This document shows positions 9,279-16,504 of a stretch of 33,466 nt of DNA, one piece after another. Both the position numbers and the translations under genes were made by a program. This DNA comes from an uncultured Porphyromonadaceae bacterium (GTDB lineage: Bacteria > Bacteroidota > Bacteroidia > Bacteroidales > Muribaculaceae). Location: the NCBI GenBank assembly GCA_947643165.1, contig CANRVB010000025.1, positions 1 through 33,466 of the forward strand. The letters run 5' to 3'. The notes beneath the pieces are model-generated. The model did not search any database, had not been told where the DNA came from, and saw nothing but the letters and a program-made list of their open reading frames with translations. Position 1 is the first letter of the stretch, and the number at the start of each line of letters is the position of its first letter.

Positions 9279-10432
9279 TGGGATTCGCCATTGAGATGAA
9301 GAACTACATCCGAAAGCAGCTGCTCATCGAACGATGCTCCATTTTCGGCTGCATACATACGGGCTATATCGATAACTGGCATGGTACGGAACTCGCTGAC
9401 CGTAAGCTGAAGTGCCGCAGGGTCATCGTTGTCCGGCGTACGGCGACGCGAATTGATGAGACAGAACCGCGACTGCTTGTCTGCCGCAATCTTTCCGGCC
9501 TCATCGCGGGCACCTGGAGGGAGAAAGCCATCTACGGTGACATTGAGCCGCACATATGCATCAAGCGCCGGATCAAGGTCACGGTAGGCACGCAGCACAT
9601 CATCCCACTCACCGAACCCATGCGACGGAATATTTACAAGAGGACGGCTTACTGCTACAGGGACAACGGTAATGTCAGGTTTAGCGCCACGCGATGGAAT
9701 ATCGGCGATAGTGAATGAATGAGGAAAGCGCTCGTCAAAGTTCACAGGAAGCGGAGATCCGCTGTAACGTACCTTATTGTCCGATGATATGAACTGTGGT
9801 CTATGTATATGTCCCAAAGCCAGATAGTCGTATGACTCTCCGAAACTGTCGGTTGATATACCATCTATGTTGCCGATATCAAACCGGCCCATAGCCGGTT
9901 CGGGATGTCCTGTAGGATCACACCCCAGCACTGTGGTATGGGCCGCCGCCACGACAGGCATACCCGGCATGACGGACGCAGCCCGGTCGATTACTGCGGC
10001 TGCAAATCCATCGGGTACAAGTGCGGAATAAGTGTAAGGTATGGCTGCTATGATGCCTTTGCCGGGAACAGTAACCAGGTGTGAGTCAATATCATCCGGA
10101 TTGATATTCCCTTTTAGAATTATATCGAGCTCGCCATATACCGACGCATGACTCTCTATAAAAGCGCCGCTGTCATGGTTTCCGGCTATGATGACAATTA
10201 CAGCATCAGGCAAAGCTCGCCTCAACGCAACCATACCGGCCGAAAAAACAGCCGTAGCACGATTGGACGGCCTTGCCGTATCGAAAACATCACCACACAC
10301 TATCACAGCGTCAACGGCATGACTTACAGCGGTATCCGTGAGATCACGCAACATCTTCGCATGCTCATCCGAACGATCGTAGCCATGCAGTTGCTGCCCT
10401 ATATGCAGATCTGCAGTATGAAGTATCTTCAT
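9275..10432 (-). CDS. sbcD: Exonuclease SbcCD, nuclease subunit SbcD
   Basis: This is the Mre11-like Mn-dependent nuclease partner of SbcC, 385 residues. The phosphoesterase motifs appear in order: H-T-A-D-L-H-I-G near the start, C-G-D-V-F-D near residue 48, I-A-G-N-H-D-S-G near 84, A-A-H-T-T and A-L-G-H-I-H-R-P near 208. The C-terminal part is the SbcD capping domain. The gene sits between the thioredoxin gene and sbcC, with 4-bp overlaps on both sides, so the three are almost certainly one transcript. Confidence 0.97.
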   Translation of the reverse strand: MKILHTADLHIGQQLHGYDRSDEHAKMLRDLTDTAVSHAVDAVIVCGDVFDTARPSNRATAVFSAGMVALRRALPDAVIVIIAGNHDSGAFIESHASVYGELDIILKGNINPDDIDSHLVTVPGKGIIAAIPYTYSALVPDGFAAAVIDRAASVMPGMPVVAAAHTTVLGCDPTGHPEPAMGRFDIGNIDGISTDSFGESYDYLALGHIHRPQFISSDNKVRYSGSPLPVNFDERFPHSFTIADIPSRGAKPDITVVPVAVSRPLVNIPSHGFGEWDDVLRAYRDLDPALDAYVRLNVTVDGFLPPGARDEAGKIAADKQSRFCLINSRRRTPDNDDPAALQLTVSEFRTMPVIDIARMYAAENGASFDEQLLSDVVLHLNGESQ

Positions 10433-11502
10433 GACTCTGTAGCCGTATCTATATGCTTGCTGATAGCCGGAATGATATTTTCGCCACGTATGCCGCGCTC
10501 AAGTATCTTACCGTCAGGGCCAAACAGAATGAGCAGCGGAATAGTGCGGATACTGTAGGCATCTATCACCTCCCGGCCACCATTGACCCATATCTCCCAT
10601 GGCAGCTCCATCTGGGTGGCAGCCTCTATGGAACGTTCCGGAGTATCGGACACTGCTACTCCCAATACCTTGAATTTCTGGCCCTTGAAGTGATCATACG
10701 CAGCCTTGATATGTGGCATCTCCGCACGGCACGGTCCGCACCACGAGGCCCAGAAATCCACCAGAACATACTCACCATGTCCTACCAGATCACTCAGCTT
10801 ATGTGTTGTTTCTGAGTGTGTTACGGTAAAATCGGTAAACATTTGTCCCGGAAGGGTGGCGAGTGCAACTCGCTTTGAATCAATGACATCGTTGATCCTC
10901 TTGTATGAAGCCAATACAGGATGCTCCCGCACAAACTCCTGAAGATCATCGAGTTGCCAGTTGTCAGCATCAAGCAACAAAAGCCGGTAGCCATAAACAT
11001 TGTCCACGTTGCGGAGAATCTCGCTGTGTAACAGCGCATTATACGCGTTCCTGACAGAATCGCGTGCAGAATCGGAGTCCGCCGACCTGTAGCCGGCACT
11101 GATATCCTTTAGGCGCTCTGACAAGACATTTATCGAATCATTGTAACCGCCCGAAGATACCCAGCGTCGTCTCACCCCTCCTGTAACCTTCTCATTTGCA
11201 ATATCATGGACGATATTGGCATCGCTCAGAATAAAACTTCCATAACTATCGGAACCTGCGACAACATCTACCACGCATGGTGCAAACCGGTCGCTGAAAA
11301 ACCTGACACGCTCATTTTCTACAGGAAAGGAGTCGAGCACAGCCTTATCATCATGATTGACAAGCATTACCAAAGTCCCATCTTCCGACCCTGGCAAATT
11401 TATAGTGGTGGTGAATCGTGCGGCACATCGCGGTGTACAGAACATAGCCGAAACCACGAGCACAGCCACAAGCCACGCCTTAGCTGAAATCATATGCATC
11501 AT
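10429..11502 (-). CDS. TlpA-like thioredoxin-fold lipoprotein/secreted oxidoreductase with N-terminal DUF4369-like domain
   Basis: This exported thiol-disulfide oxidoreductase of the Bacteroidetes TlpA/ResA type has about 357 residues. The N-terminal hydrophobic segment (A-W-L-V-A-V-L-V-V-S-A-M-F-C) is a signal peptide. An N-terminal beta-rich domain of about 100 residues resembles DUF4369, followed by a helical linker and a C-terminal thioredoxin fold with the redox site W-A-S-W-C-G-P-C-R-A-E-M-P near residue 250. The ATG at 11502 (alternatives 11499 and 11493) was chosen because the -7 element at 11521-11528 places transcription downstream of the longer in-frame start at 11550. It heads an operon with sbcD and sbcC and overlaps sbcD by 4 bp. 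An envelope redox protein co-translated with a DNA nuclease is an odd pairing; no functional link is evident. Confidence 0.9.
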   Translation of the reverse strand: MMHMISAKAWLVAVLVVSAMFCTPRCAARFTTTINLPGSEDGTLVMLVNHDDKAVLDSFPVENERVRFFSDRFAPCVVDVVAGSDSYGSFILSDANIVHDIANEKVTGGVRRRWVSSGGYNDSINVLSERLKDISAGYRSADSDSARDSVRNAYNALLHSEILRNVDNVYGYRLLLLDADNWQLDDLQEFVREHPVLASYKRINDVIDSKRVALATLPGQMFTDFTVTHSETTHKLSDLVGHGEYVLVDFWASWCGPCRAEMPHIKAAYDHFKGQKFKVLGVAVSDTPERSIEAATQMELPWEIWVNGGREVIDAYSIRTIPLLILFGPDGKILERGIRGENIIPAISKHIDTATES

Positions 11503-11520
11503 ATTTATATTTGATCTACA

Positions 11521-11528
11521 CAAAGATA
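11521..11528 (-). promoter_or_regulatory. -7 element (TATCTTTG) for the tlpA-like/sbcDC operon
   Basis: On the minus strand TATCTTTG lies 18 bases before the ATG at 11502, giving a very short leader. No clean -33 TTTG is seen at the expected spacing. Confidence 0.6.
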
Positions 11529-11564
11529 GTACAAATCGGCCATGTGGCACACTTTTCGCCTACT

Positions 11565-11606
11565 AAAAAAATCATGGCCGACAATCGCTTGATTATCAGC
11601 CATGAT
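11565..11606 (-). terminator. Rho-independent terminator of tRNA-Leu
   Basis: On the minus strand ATCATGGCTGATAATC pairs with GATTGTCGGCCATGAT around an AAGC loop. This is a 16-bp stem containing two G-T pairs, followed directly by seven T. It starts 3 bases after the tRNA 3' end, so it terminates that transcript before the thioredoxin operon promoter. Confidence 0.88.
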
Positions 11607-11609
11607 CAG

Positions 11610-11691
11610 TACCCGGAGCCGGGATCGAACCGGCACGGATTGCTCCAACGGTGTTTGAGACCGTCGCGTCTACCGATTCCGCCATCCGGGC
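11610..11691 (-). tRNA. tRNA-Leu (anticodon CAA)
   Basis: The minus strand folds as an 82-nt class II tRNA. The acceptor GCCCGGA pairs with TCCGGGT (one G-T), followed by discriminator A. The anticodon stem ACGGT/ACCGT encloses loop CTCAAAC with anticodon CAA. A variable arm GGA-GCAA-TCC follows, and the T-stem GCCGG/CCGGC carries TTCGATC. CCA is not encoded. It decodes UUG. Confidence 0.96.
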
Positions 11692-11702
11692 TTATGTGGG
11701 TG

Positions 11703-11732
11703 CAAAGTTAGTGTATTTTTTTTGAATGGCAA
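11703..11732 (-). promoter_or_regulatory. Promoter of tRNA-Leu
   Basis: On the minus strand TTG (11732-11730) is separated by 19 bp from TAACTTTG (11710-11703), matching the Bacteroidetes -33/-7 arrangement. The tRNA starts 11 bases downstream at 11691. Confidence 0.8.
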
Positions 11733-11761
11733 CGATTTTGAGGCGAATATAGGATAAAAAA

Positions 11762-11811
11762 GTGTACGGGTGTACGGACAGCGGACAGAAAGTGTCCGAA
11801 AACGGACACTT
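11762..11811. promoter_or_regulatory. Candidate upstream activating sequence for a sigma-54 activator
   Basis: A perfect palindrome AAGTGTCCG-AAAA-CGGACACTT spans 11790-11811, centred about 78 bp upstream of the predicted sigma-54 start point. Just before it are the tandem octamers GTGTACGG (11762-11769, 11770-11777) and two further CGGACA half-sites (11775-11780, 11782-11787). Distance, dyad symmetry and repeated half-sites fit an enhancer bound by an NtrC-type dimer. The regulator encoded at 21205 is the obvious candidate, but binding is inferred. Confidence 0.65.
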
Positions 11812-11827
11812 CAGAAAAAGACCAAAT

Positions 11828-11840
11828 ACTGATAATCAGT
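11828..11840. repeat. Palindrome ACTGATAATCAGT between enhancer and sigma-54 promoter
   Basis: ACTGAT-A-ATCAGT is a 6-bp dyad with a single central base, ending 12 bp before the -24 element. Its TGATAATCA core recurs as GTGATAATCAC upstream of the GH16 gene (20176-20186). It may be a second operator, or an architectural site bent for enhancer looping. Confidence 0.4.
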
Positions 11841-11852
11841 GTATTACGGATT

Positions 11853-11867
11853 TGGCACGGTATTTGT
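11853..11867 (+). promoter_or_regulatory. Sigma-54 (-24/-12) promoter of the ABC export operon
   Basis: TGGCACG-GTAT-TTGT matches the sigma-54 consensus TGGCACG-N4-TTGC in 10 of 11 defined positions. The -24 GG and -12 dinucleotides are exactly 12 bp apart; the only mismatch is T for C at -12. Transcription is predicted to begin near 11879. That lies after an in-frame ATG at 11876, so translation must begin at the next ATG, 11900. Confidence 0.8.
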
Positions 11868-11899
11868 AAGTATCAATGGCACCAACCAAAAAGTTAATC

Positions 11900-13150
11900 A
11901 TGGACAGAATCATTAGCGAAGAAGAAAAGAAAAAGATGCTTAGGAAAAGGCTGATCAAGATAGGTTATGGCGTAGCAGCTGTTGCAGCGATCGGCGTAAT
12001 ACTCTGGAGCATAGGCGGAAAGGGCATAAATGGAAGCGATCTGAAGTTCTCGGAAGCTGAGACAGGTGTGCTTGAGGGTTCGATAAGCGCCTCGGGCAAA
12101 GTTGTTCCGGCTTTCGAGCAGACAATAATATCGCCGATCGACAGCCGCGTTGTCGAGATCTACGCCAAAGCCGGTGATTCACTGACAGTTGGCACTCCCC
12201 TACTGAAGCTTGATCTGGAGAATACGGAGAATGAGCTGCGGGCTCTGGCGGACCGCCGGAGGATGAAGCAACTCGAGATGGAACAGAGCCGGATAAACAA
12301 CAGCACCAAGGAATCGAACATAGAGATGCAGCTGAGAGTCAAGGAGATGACTGTTGAGCGTCTGAAGGCAGACGTAGAGAATGAGCGTCGTCTGGATTCA
12401 CTTGGCAGCGGGACGGGTGAAAAGGTCCGTCAGGCGGAACTGGCCTACCACACGGGGGTGCTCGAGCTGGATCAGCTGCGCAAACAACTGGAGGGAGAGC
12501 GTTCGGTAAACATGGCTGCGATGAACGTCAGTGCGCTGGATCTGAGCGTGTTCGAGAAGGAGATGGCGACGAAGCAGCGCACGCTGGAGGACGCGCAACT
12601 GAAGTCGCCGACCGACGCGACTCTGACGTATATAATCGATGAAATAGGTCAACGTGTAGGCCCCGGAGAGAAGCTTGCGGTGATAGCCGATCTGAAACAT
12701 TTCAAGATAGAAGGCCAGATAGCGGATAGTTATGTGGAACAAGTCAGTATAGGTCAGCGAGTTATGGTCAAGATCGGCTCGACGCAAATCGAAGGAACGG
12801 TCAGCAACATACAACCATCGTCGGCCGGAGGCGTCGTAAACTTCACTGTAAGGCTTGAGGATGAGGCGAATAAGAAACTGCGACCGGGTCTCAGAACCGA
12901 TCTTTACGTGATGACCGACGTTACTGACAACAGCATAAGGATAGCACGCGGTCCATATTACGCCGGACCGGGCAACTACGATCTGTGGGTCGCCACCGCC
13001 AACGGGAAAGAAATAAAGAAGCGCCGCGTGAAACTCGGGACCGCCAATCCTCAATTTGTAGAAGTGAAGGAAGGCGTGGAGCCGGGAGAGAAAGTAGTGA
13101 TAAACTCATTTGAGGAACCGACGGGAGTATCAACATTGAAAATAAAATAA
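11900..13150 (+). CDS. HlyD/MacA-family periplasmic adaptor of an ABC exporter
   Basis: This inner-membrane-anchored adaptor bridges an ABC permease to a TolC channel. It has 416 residues from the ATG at 11900, which I prefer over 11876 because the latter lies upstream of the predicted sigma-54 start point. One N-terminal membrane segment (about residues 20-36) is followed by a lipoyl-like half (S-A-S-G-K-V-V-P … S-P-I-D-S-R-V-V-E-I-Y-A-K-A-G-D), a coiled-coil hairpin rich in Glu/Arg/Leu (about 85-200), the second lipoyl half, a beta-barrel (I-E-G-Q-I-A-D-S-Y-V-E-Q-V) and a membrane-proximal domain. It is first of five co-directional export genes, with a 14-bp gap to the ATPase. Confidence 0.92.
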   Translation: MDRIISEEEKKKMLRKRLIKIGYGVAAVAAIGVILWSIGGKGINGSDLKFSEAETGVLEGSISASGKVVPAFEQTIISPIDSRVVEIYAKAGDSLTVGTPLLKLDLENTENELRALADRRRMKQLEMEQSRINNSTKESNIEMQLRVKEMTVERLKADVENERRLDSLGSGTGEKVRQAELAYHTGVLELDQLRKQLEGERSVNMAAMNVSALDLSVFEKEMATKQRTLEDAQLKSPTDATLTYIIDEIGQRVGPGEKLAVIADLKHFKIEGQIADSYVEQVSIGQRVMVKIGSTQIEGTVSNIQPSSAGGVVNFTVRLEDEANKKLRPGLRTDLYVMTDVTDNSIRIARGPYYAGPGNYDLWVATANGKEIKKRRVKLGTANPQFVEVKEGVEPGEKVVINSFEEPTGVSTLKIK

Positions 13151-13164
13151 TCAAACCAAGCGAT

Positions 13165-13839
13165 ATGAATATTATTGAACTGAACAGTGTAGGCAAGGTG
13201 TACCGCACGAACACAGTAGAAACACTGGCACTTGAGAACGTAAACATCCAGATAGCCAAAGGGGAGTTTGTAAGTATAATGGGACCTTCGGGCTGCGGCA
13301 AGTCGACCCTGCTGAATGTGATGGGCCTGCTTGACCGTCCGAGCTCGGGCACAGTAGAGATAGACGGCAAGCCGACGGCCAATCTGAGCGACAAGGCTCT
13401 GTCGGCCCTGCGCAACGCCAAGTTAGGATTCGTGTTCCAGAGCTTCCACCTGATACCGTCGCTGTCGGTGACCGACAATGTGGAGCTTCCGCTGATGTAC
13501 CGTCAGGGGACAAGCGACAAGGAGCGCAAGGCAAGGGTGAGGGAGGTGATAGAACGAGTGGGTCTGAGCCACCGCATGGGCCATATGCCGACCCAGCTGT
13601 CGGGCGGACAGTGCCAGCGCGTAGCGATAGCCCGCGCCATAGTAGGAAATCCGGAGATAATATTTGCCGACGAGCCTACCGGTAACCTTGACTCGCACAT
13701 GAGCGCGGAGATCATGGATCTGCTCAAGAAACTGAACAAGGAGGACGGACGCACGATAGTGATGGTGACCCACAACGAGCTCCAGGGCAAAGAGACTGAC
13801 CGGATAATCCGGATGTTTGACGGACACTGCTTAAGCTGA
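13165..13839 (+). CDS. MacB/LolD-type ABC transporter ATP-binding protein
   Basis: This is the cytoplasmic ATPase energising the neighbouring FtsX-type permeases, 224 residues, typical of the LolD/MacB class. Walker A is G-P-S-G-C-G-K-S-T (40-48), the Q-loop lies in F-V-F-Q-S-F-H-L-I-P, Walker B is I-I-F-A-D-E-P-T-G-N-L-D-S, and the H-loop is V-M-V-T-H-N. The signature reads L-S-G-G-Q-C-Q-R (145-152), with Cys150 where this class usually has Gln. It stands alone rather than being fused to a permease as in E. coli MacB. The next gene follows after 7 bp. Confidence 0.96.
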   Translation: MNIIELNSVGKVYRTNTVETLALENVNIQIAKGEFVSIMGPSGCGKSTLLNVMGLLDRPSSGTVEIDGKPTANLSDKALSALRNAKLGFVFQSFHLIPSLSVTDNVELPLMYRQGTSDKERKARVREVIERVGLSHRMGHMPTQLSGGQCQRVAIARAIVGNPEIIFADEPTGNLDSHMSAEIMDLLKKLNKEDGRTIVMVTHNELQGKETDRIIRMFDGHCLS

Positions 13840-13846
13840 ACGAGAG

Positions 13847-15136
13847 ATGAAGAGCAACATATTGAAACAGACGCTCTACGACATGAAGCGTCAGCCGGTA
13901 ACAGCGGCGGTAACGCTGATCGGCACGGCCCTGGCCATATTTCTGATGATGACGGTGATGATGATCAACGATGTGAAAACAATGCCGCTGACTCCGGAGA
14001 GCAACCGCGACAGAATACTGTATGGCATGAACATGCACACCGTGTCGACTGAAGATGGCAACAACTCGAACAGCTCGTCGCGACTGAGCGTGAAGAGCGC
14101 CACAGAGCTATACGGTGATCTGGAGGGAATAAGCGTCTGGAGCATCTACTGTGACGACAACAACAACATCGATGTGCAGGCAACGGGCAAGACCCCGGCG
14201 GTGCTGTTCTCGCGCATGACCGATGACAAGTTCTGGCAGGTGTTCGACCATAAGTTTGTAGCCGGCCGTCCATACGATAAGGCGACAATAGATGCCGGCG
14301 ACAATGTAGTGGTACTGAGCGAAGGTGCCGTAAGGGAGGTTCTGGAATGCACACCGGAGGAGGCTATAGGCCAGACAGTGAAAGTAGGCCAGAAGCCAAA
14401 GACAGTGATAGGCGTCGTGAAAGACAACACCCCCCTGGCCTCACACGCATTCGGAGAGGTATTCATGCCGATTCCCAAAGACAACAACATGAGCTGGGAC
14501 GATGATTATTTCGGCTCGGTATCTGTAGCGATGCTGATGGAGGACGGCGCAACCTACGACCAGATCAAGAAGCAGGTGAAAGCCCGCTATGCGGAACTGG
14601 AGAATAATATGAAAGCAACAAACCGGAAGCCAGTGTATCATGAACAACCATACGACCAGCTCGCGGCCAGCAACGCCATGGGCAGCAACACTACTCCCGA
14701 CACTGAGAGCGAGAAGAAGAAGACGTTGATGCTGATACTGATACTGCTTCTGGTGCCGGCGATCAACATGAGCGCCCTGACTCAGAGCCGACTGAAGCAC
14801 AGAACAGCAGAAATAGGCGTGAAGCGCGCATACGGCGCAACGAAAGGCAGAATCGTACTGGAGCTGTTGGCTGAAAACTTCGTAGTGACCCTTGCCGGCG
14901 GCATAGCCGGACTACTTCTGAGCATGATCGGCGCATGGCTTCTGAGCGATACATTTTTCGCGGGTATGGGAGATCCAAGCAACCGCGTGGATATAAATCT
15001 GCCGATAAACGCCATACTTAACTGGAAGATATTCTTCTGGGCCGTCGCAAGCTGCTTCGTACTGAACCTGCTGTCGGCCGGCATACCGGCATGGCGAGCA
15101 TCGCGCGTACATCCGGTAGAGGCACTGAGAAAATAA
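13847..15136 (+). CDS. MacB/FtsX-family ABC permease, first subunit
   Basis: This inner-membrane permease has 429 residues. It has an N-terminal helix (about 20-42, rich in A/I/L/M), a large extracytoplasmic MacB_PCD-like domain, then three C-terminal helices (about 287-303, 337-365, 390-412) forming the FtsX domain with the conserved segment R-L-K-H-R-T-A-E-I-G-V-K-R-A-Y-G-A. The end I-P-A-W-R-A-S-R-V-H-P-V-E-A-L-R is typical. Such transporters usually work mechanically on periplasmic substrates rather than moving them across the inner membrane. It presumably forms a heterodimer with the next gene product. Confidence 0.94.
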   Translation: MKSNILKQTLYDMKRQPVTAAVTLIGTALAIFLMMTVMMINDVKTMPLTPESNRDRILYGMNMHTVSTEDGNNSNSSSRLSVKSATELYGDLEGISVWSIYCDDNNNIDVQATGKTPAVLFSRMTDDKFWQVFDHKFVAGRPYDKATIDAGDNVVVLSEGAVREVLECTPEEAIGQTVKVGQKPKTVIGVVKDNTPLASHAFGEVFMPIPKDNNMSWDDDYFGSVSVAMLMEDGATYDQIKKQVKARYAELENNMKATNRKPVYHEQPYDQLAASNAMGSNTTPDTESEKKKTLMLILILLLVPAINMSALTQSRLKHRTAEIGVKRAYGATKGRIVLELLAENFVVTLAGGIAGLLLSMIGAWLLSDTFFAGMGDPSNRVDINLPINAILNWKIFFWAVASCFVLNLLSAGIPAWRASRVHPVEALRK

Positions 15137-15168
15137 CGACTATCCATCACCAAGACCAAACAAGAGCA

Positions 15169-16476
15169 ATGAAAAGAAAACTACTGCGCCAAATAATGAA
15201 CGAGTGGCGCGCCAACCTGTGGCTCGTAGTCGAGCTGATGATAGTAAGCGTGGCGATCTGCTACCTGCTGAACCAATTCATAATGGTAGAGCGAGTGAAA
15301 CATCTGCCCAACGGCTATGACCTTGCATCGACTGTATACATGAGACTCGCCTCAATGCCGACCGACGGAATTGAATTCAAAGACTCGGCGGACAGAGCAG
15401 ACTCGTACACAGCATCGCTGACTACACTGATAAACAACATAAAGAGCCGTCCAGGAGTAGAGAATGTGACAATAGGATCGAATATCCAGCCATACAATTA
15501 CAACTACCAAGGCAACGCACTGTCATGGCCAGAGAAACCTGACAGTTTATTAGCCATAGGCAATTGCAGACTTATGACCGCAGGCGGAGCGAGCGCCATG
15601 AAGCTCAAGCCACTGGCAGGCGCAACGACAACAGAAGAGCTGGATGAAATGCTGGCAAAAGGAGAGCTGCTGGTATCGCGGTCGACAGGACGCGACCTGA
15701 TGGAACATGATCCCAACGACTACTATTTCGATGGACTCGAGGGTGCAAAGAAACTCATAGGCCAGCAACTGAAACTGAGCCAAAACGGGAAAACCTATAC
15801 AATCGGAGCGGTAGTAGAGGACATGCGCCGTGGCGAATATGAGCCGGCGTACAGAGGTACATTCGTGATACCGGTATCGATAGCGAGTGACGAGAGATAC
15901 TGGTGTTATGAGATCATCGCAAGGGTGAAACCCGGCATGGTGAACGACGTGATAGAGGATTTCAAGGAGAACAGCACAAAGTTCTATCAGACAAATCTCC
16001 ACTATGTAGTAGAATGCCAGCCTGTATCGCTACTGCGCAAGGCACACCATCTGGACGTAGATCTGGAACAGAGAAACAGCGCCATAGTGATAGGATTTCT
16101 GCTCGTGACAATATTCTTAGGACTGGTAGGCACCTTCTGGTTCAGGACAACCCAACGCGTAAGCGAGATAGCCGTGAGAAAGAGCGTAGGCGCAAGAGCA
16201 AGCGACATATTCCGCCGTCTGACGGCAGAAGGCATGATACTGCTGATAGCAGGTACAATCCCGGCAGCCGTGATAGACTACATACTCGACGTGAAGCTAA
16301 ACGATGAAAGAGAAGCGTTGGACAGCCTACTGCAGCCGTTTGGAGCTGACGGGCATATAGCCATGTGCATACTTGTGAGCTTCGTACTGATGGCCATCAT
16401 GACTATAACGGGTATCTGGCTTCCGGCACGCAAGGCCATGAAGATAGATCCGGCCACGGCACTTCACGCAGAATAA
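15169..16476 (+). CDS. MacB/FtsX-family ABC permease, second subunit
   Basis: This second, divergent permease has 436 residues from the ATG at 15169. A longer in-frame start at 15091 would overlap the previous gene by 46 bp and adds a hydrophilic stretch before the natural M-K-R-K-L-L-R-Q start. Architecture matches the first subunit: N-terminal helix (about 20-40), extracytoplasmic domain to about residue 300, then three helices with R-V-S-E-I-A-V-R-K-S-V-G-A as the FtsX signature. Two unequal permease genes next to one ATPase imply a heterodimeric channel. The gap to the TolC gene is 28 bp. Confidence 0.93.
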   Translation: MKRKLLRQIMNEWRANLWLVVELMIVSVAICYLLNQFIMVERVKHLPNGYDLASTVYMRLASMPTDGIEFKDSADRADSYTASLTTLINNIKSRPGVENVTIGSNIQPYNYNYQGNALSWPEKPDSLLAIGNCRLMTAGGASAMKLKPLAGATTTEELDEMLAKGELLVSRSTGRDLMEHDPNDYYFDGLEGAKKLIGQQLKLSQNGKTYTIGAVVEDMRRGEYEPAYRGTFVIPVSIASDERYWCYEIIARVKPGMVNDVIEDFKENSTKFYQTNLHYVVECQPVSLLRKAHHLDVDLEQRNSAIVIGFLLVTIFLGLVGTFWFRTTQRVSEIAVRKSVGARASDIFRRLTAEGMILLIAGTIPAAVIDYILDVKLNDEREALDSLLQPFGADGHIAMCILVSFVLMAIMTITGIWLPARKAMKIDPATALHAE

Positions 16477-16504
16477 CAGACAAGAACAACGCAACCCCAA
16501 AAGA

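Noticed and set aside
11590..11598. TGATTATCA, reverse complement of the TGATAATCA core, near tRNA-Leu
   Set aside because: It is part of the 16-bp stem of the tRNA-Leu terminator, so it needs no regulatory explanation.
15091..15168. Longer start for the second permease, overlapping the first permease gene
   Set aside because: The added 26 residues are hydrophilic and unlike FtsX-type N-termini; the ATG at 15169 gives a normal start.
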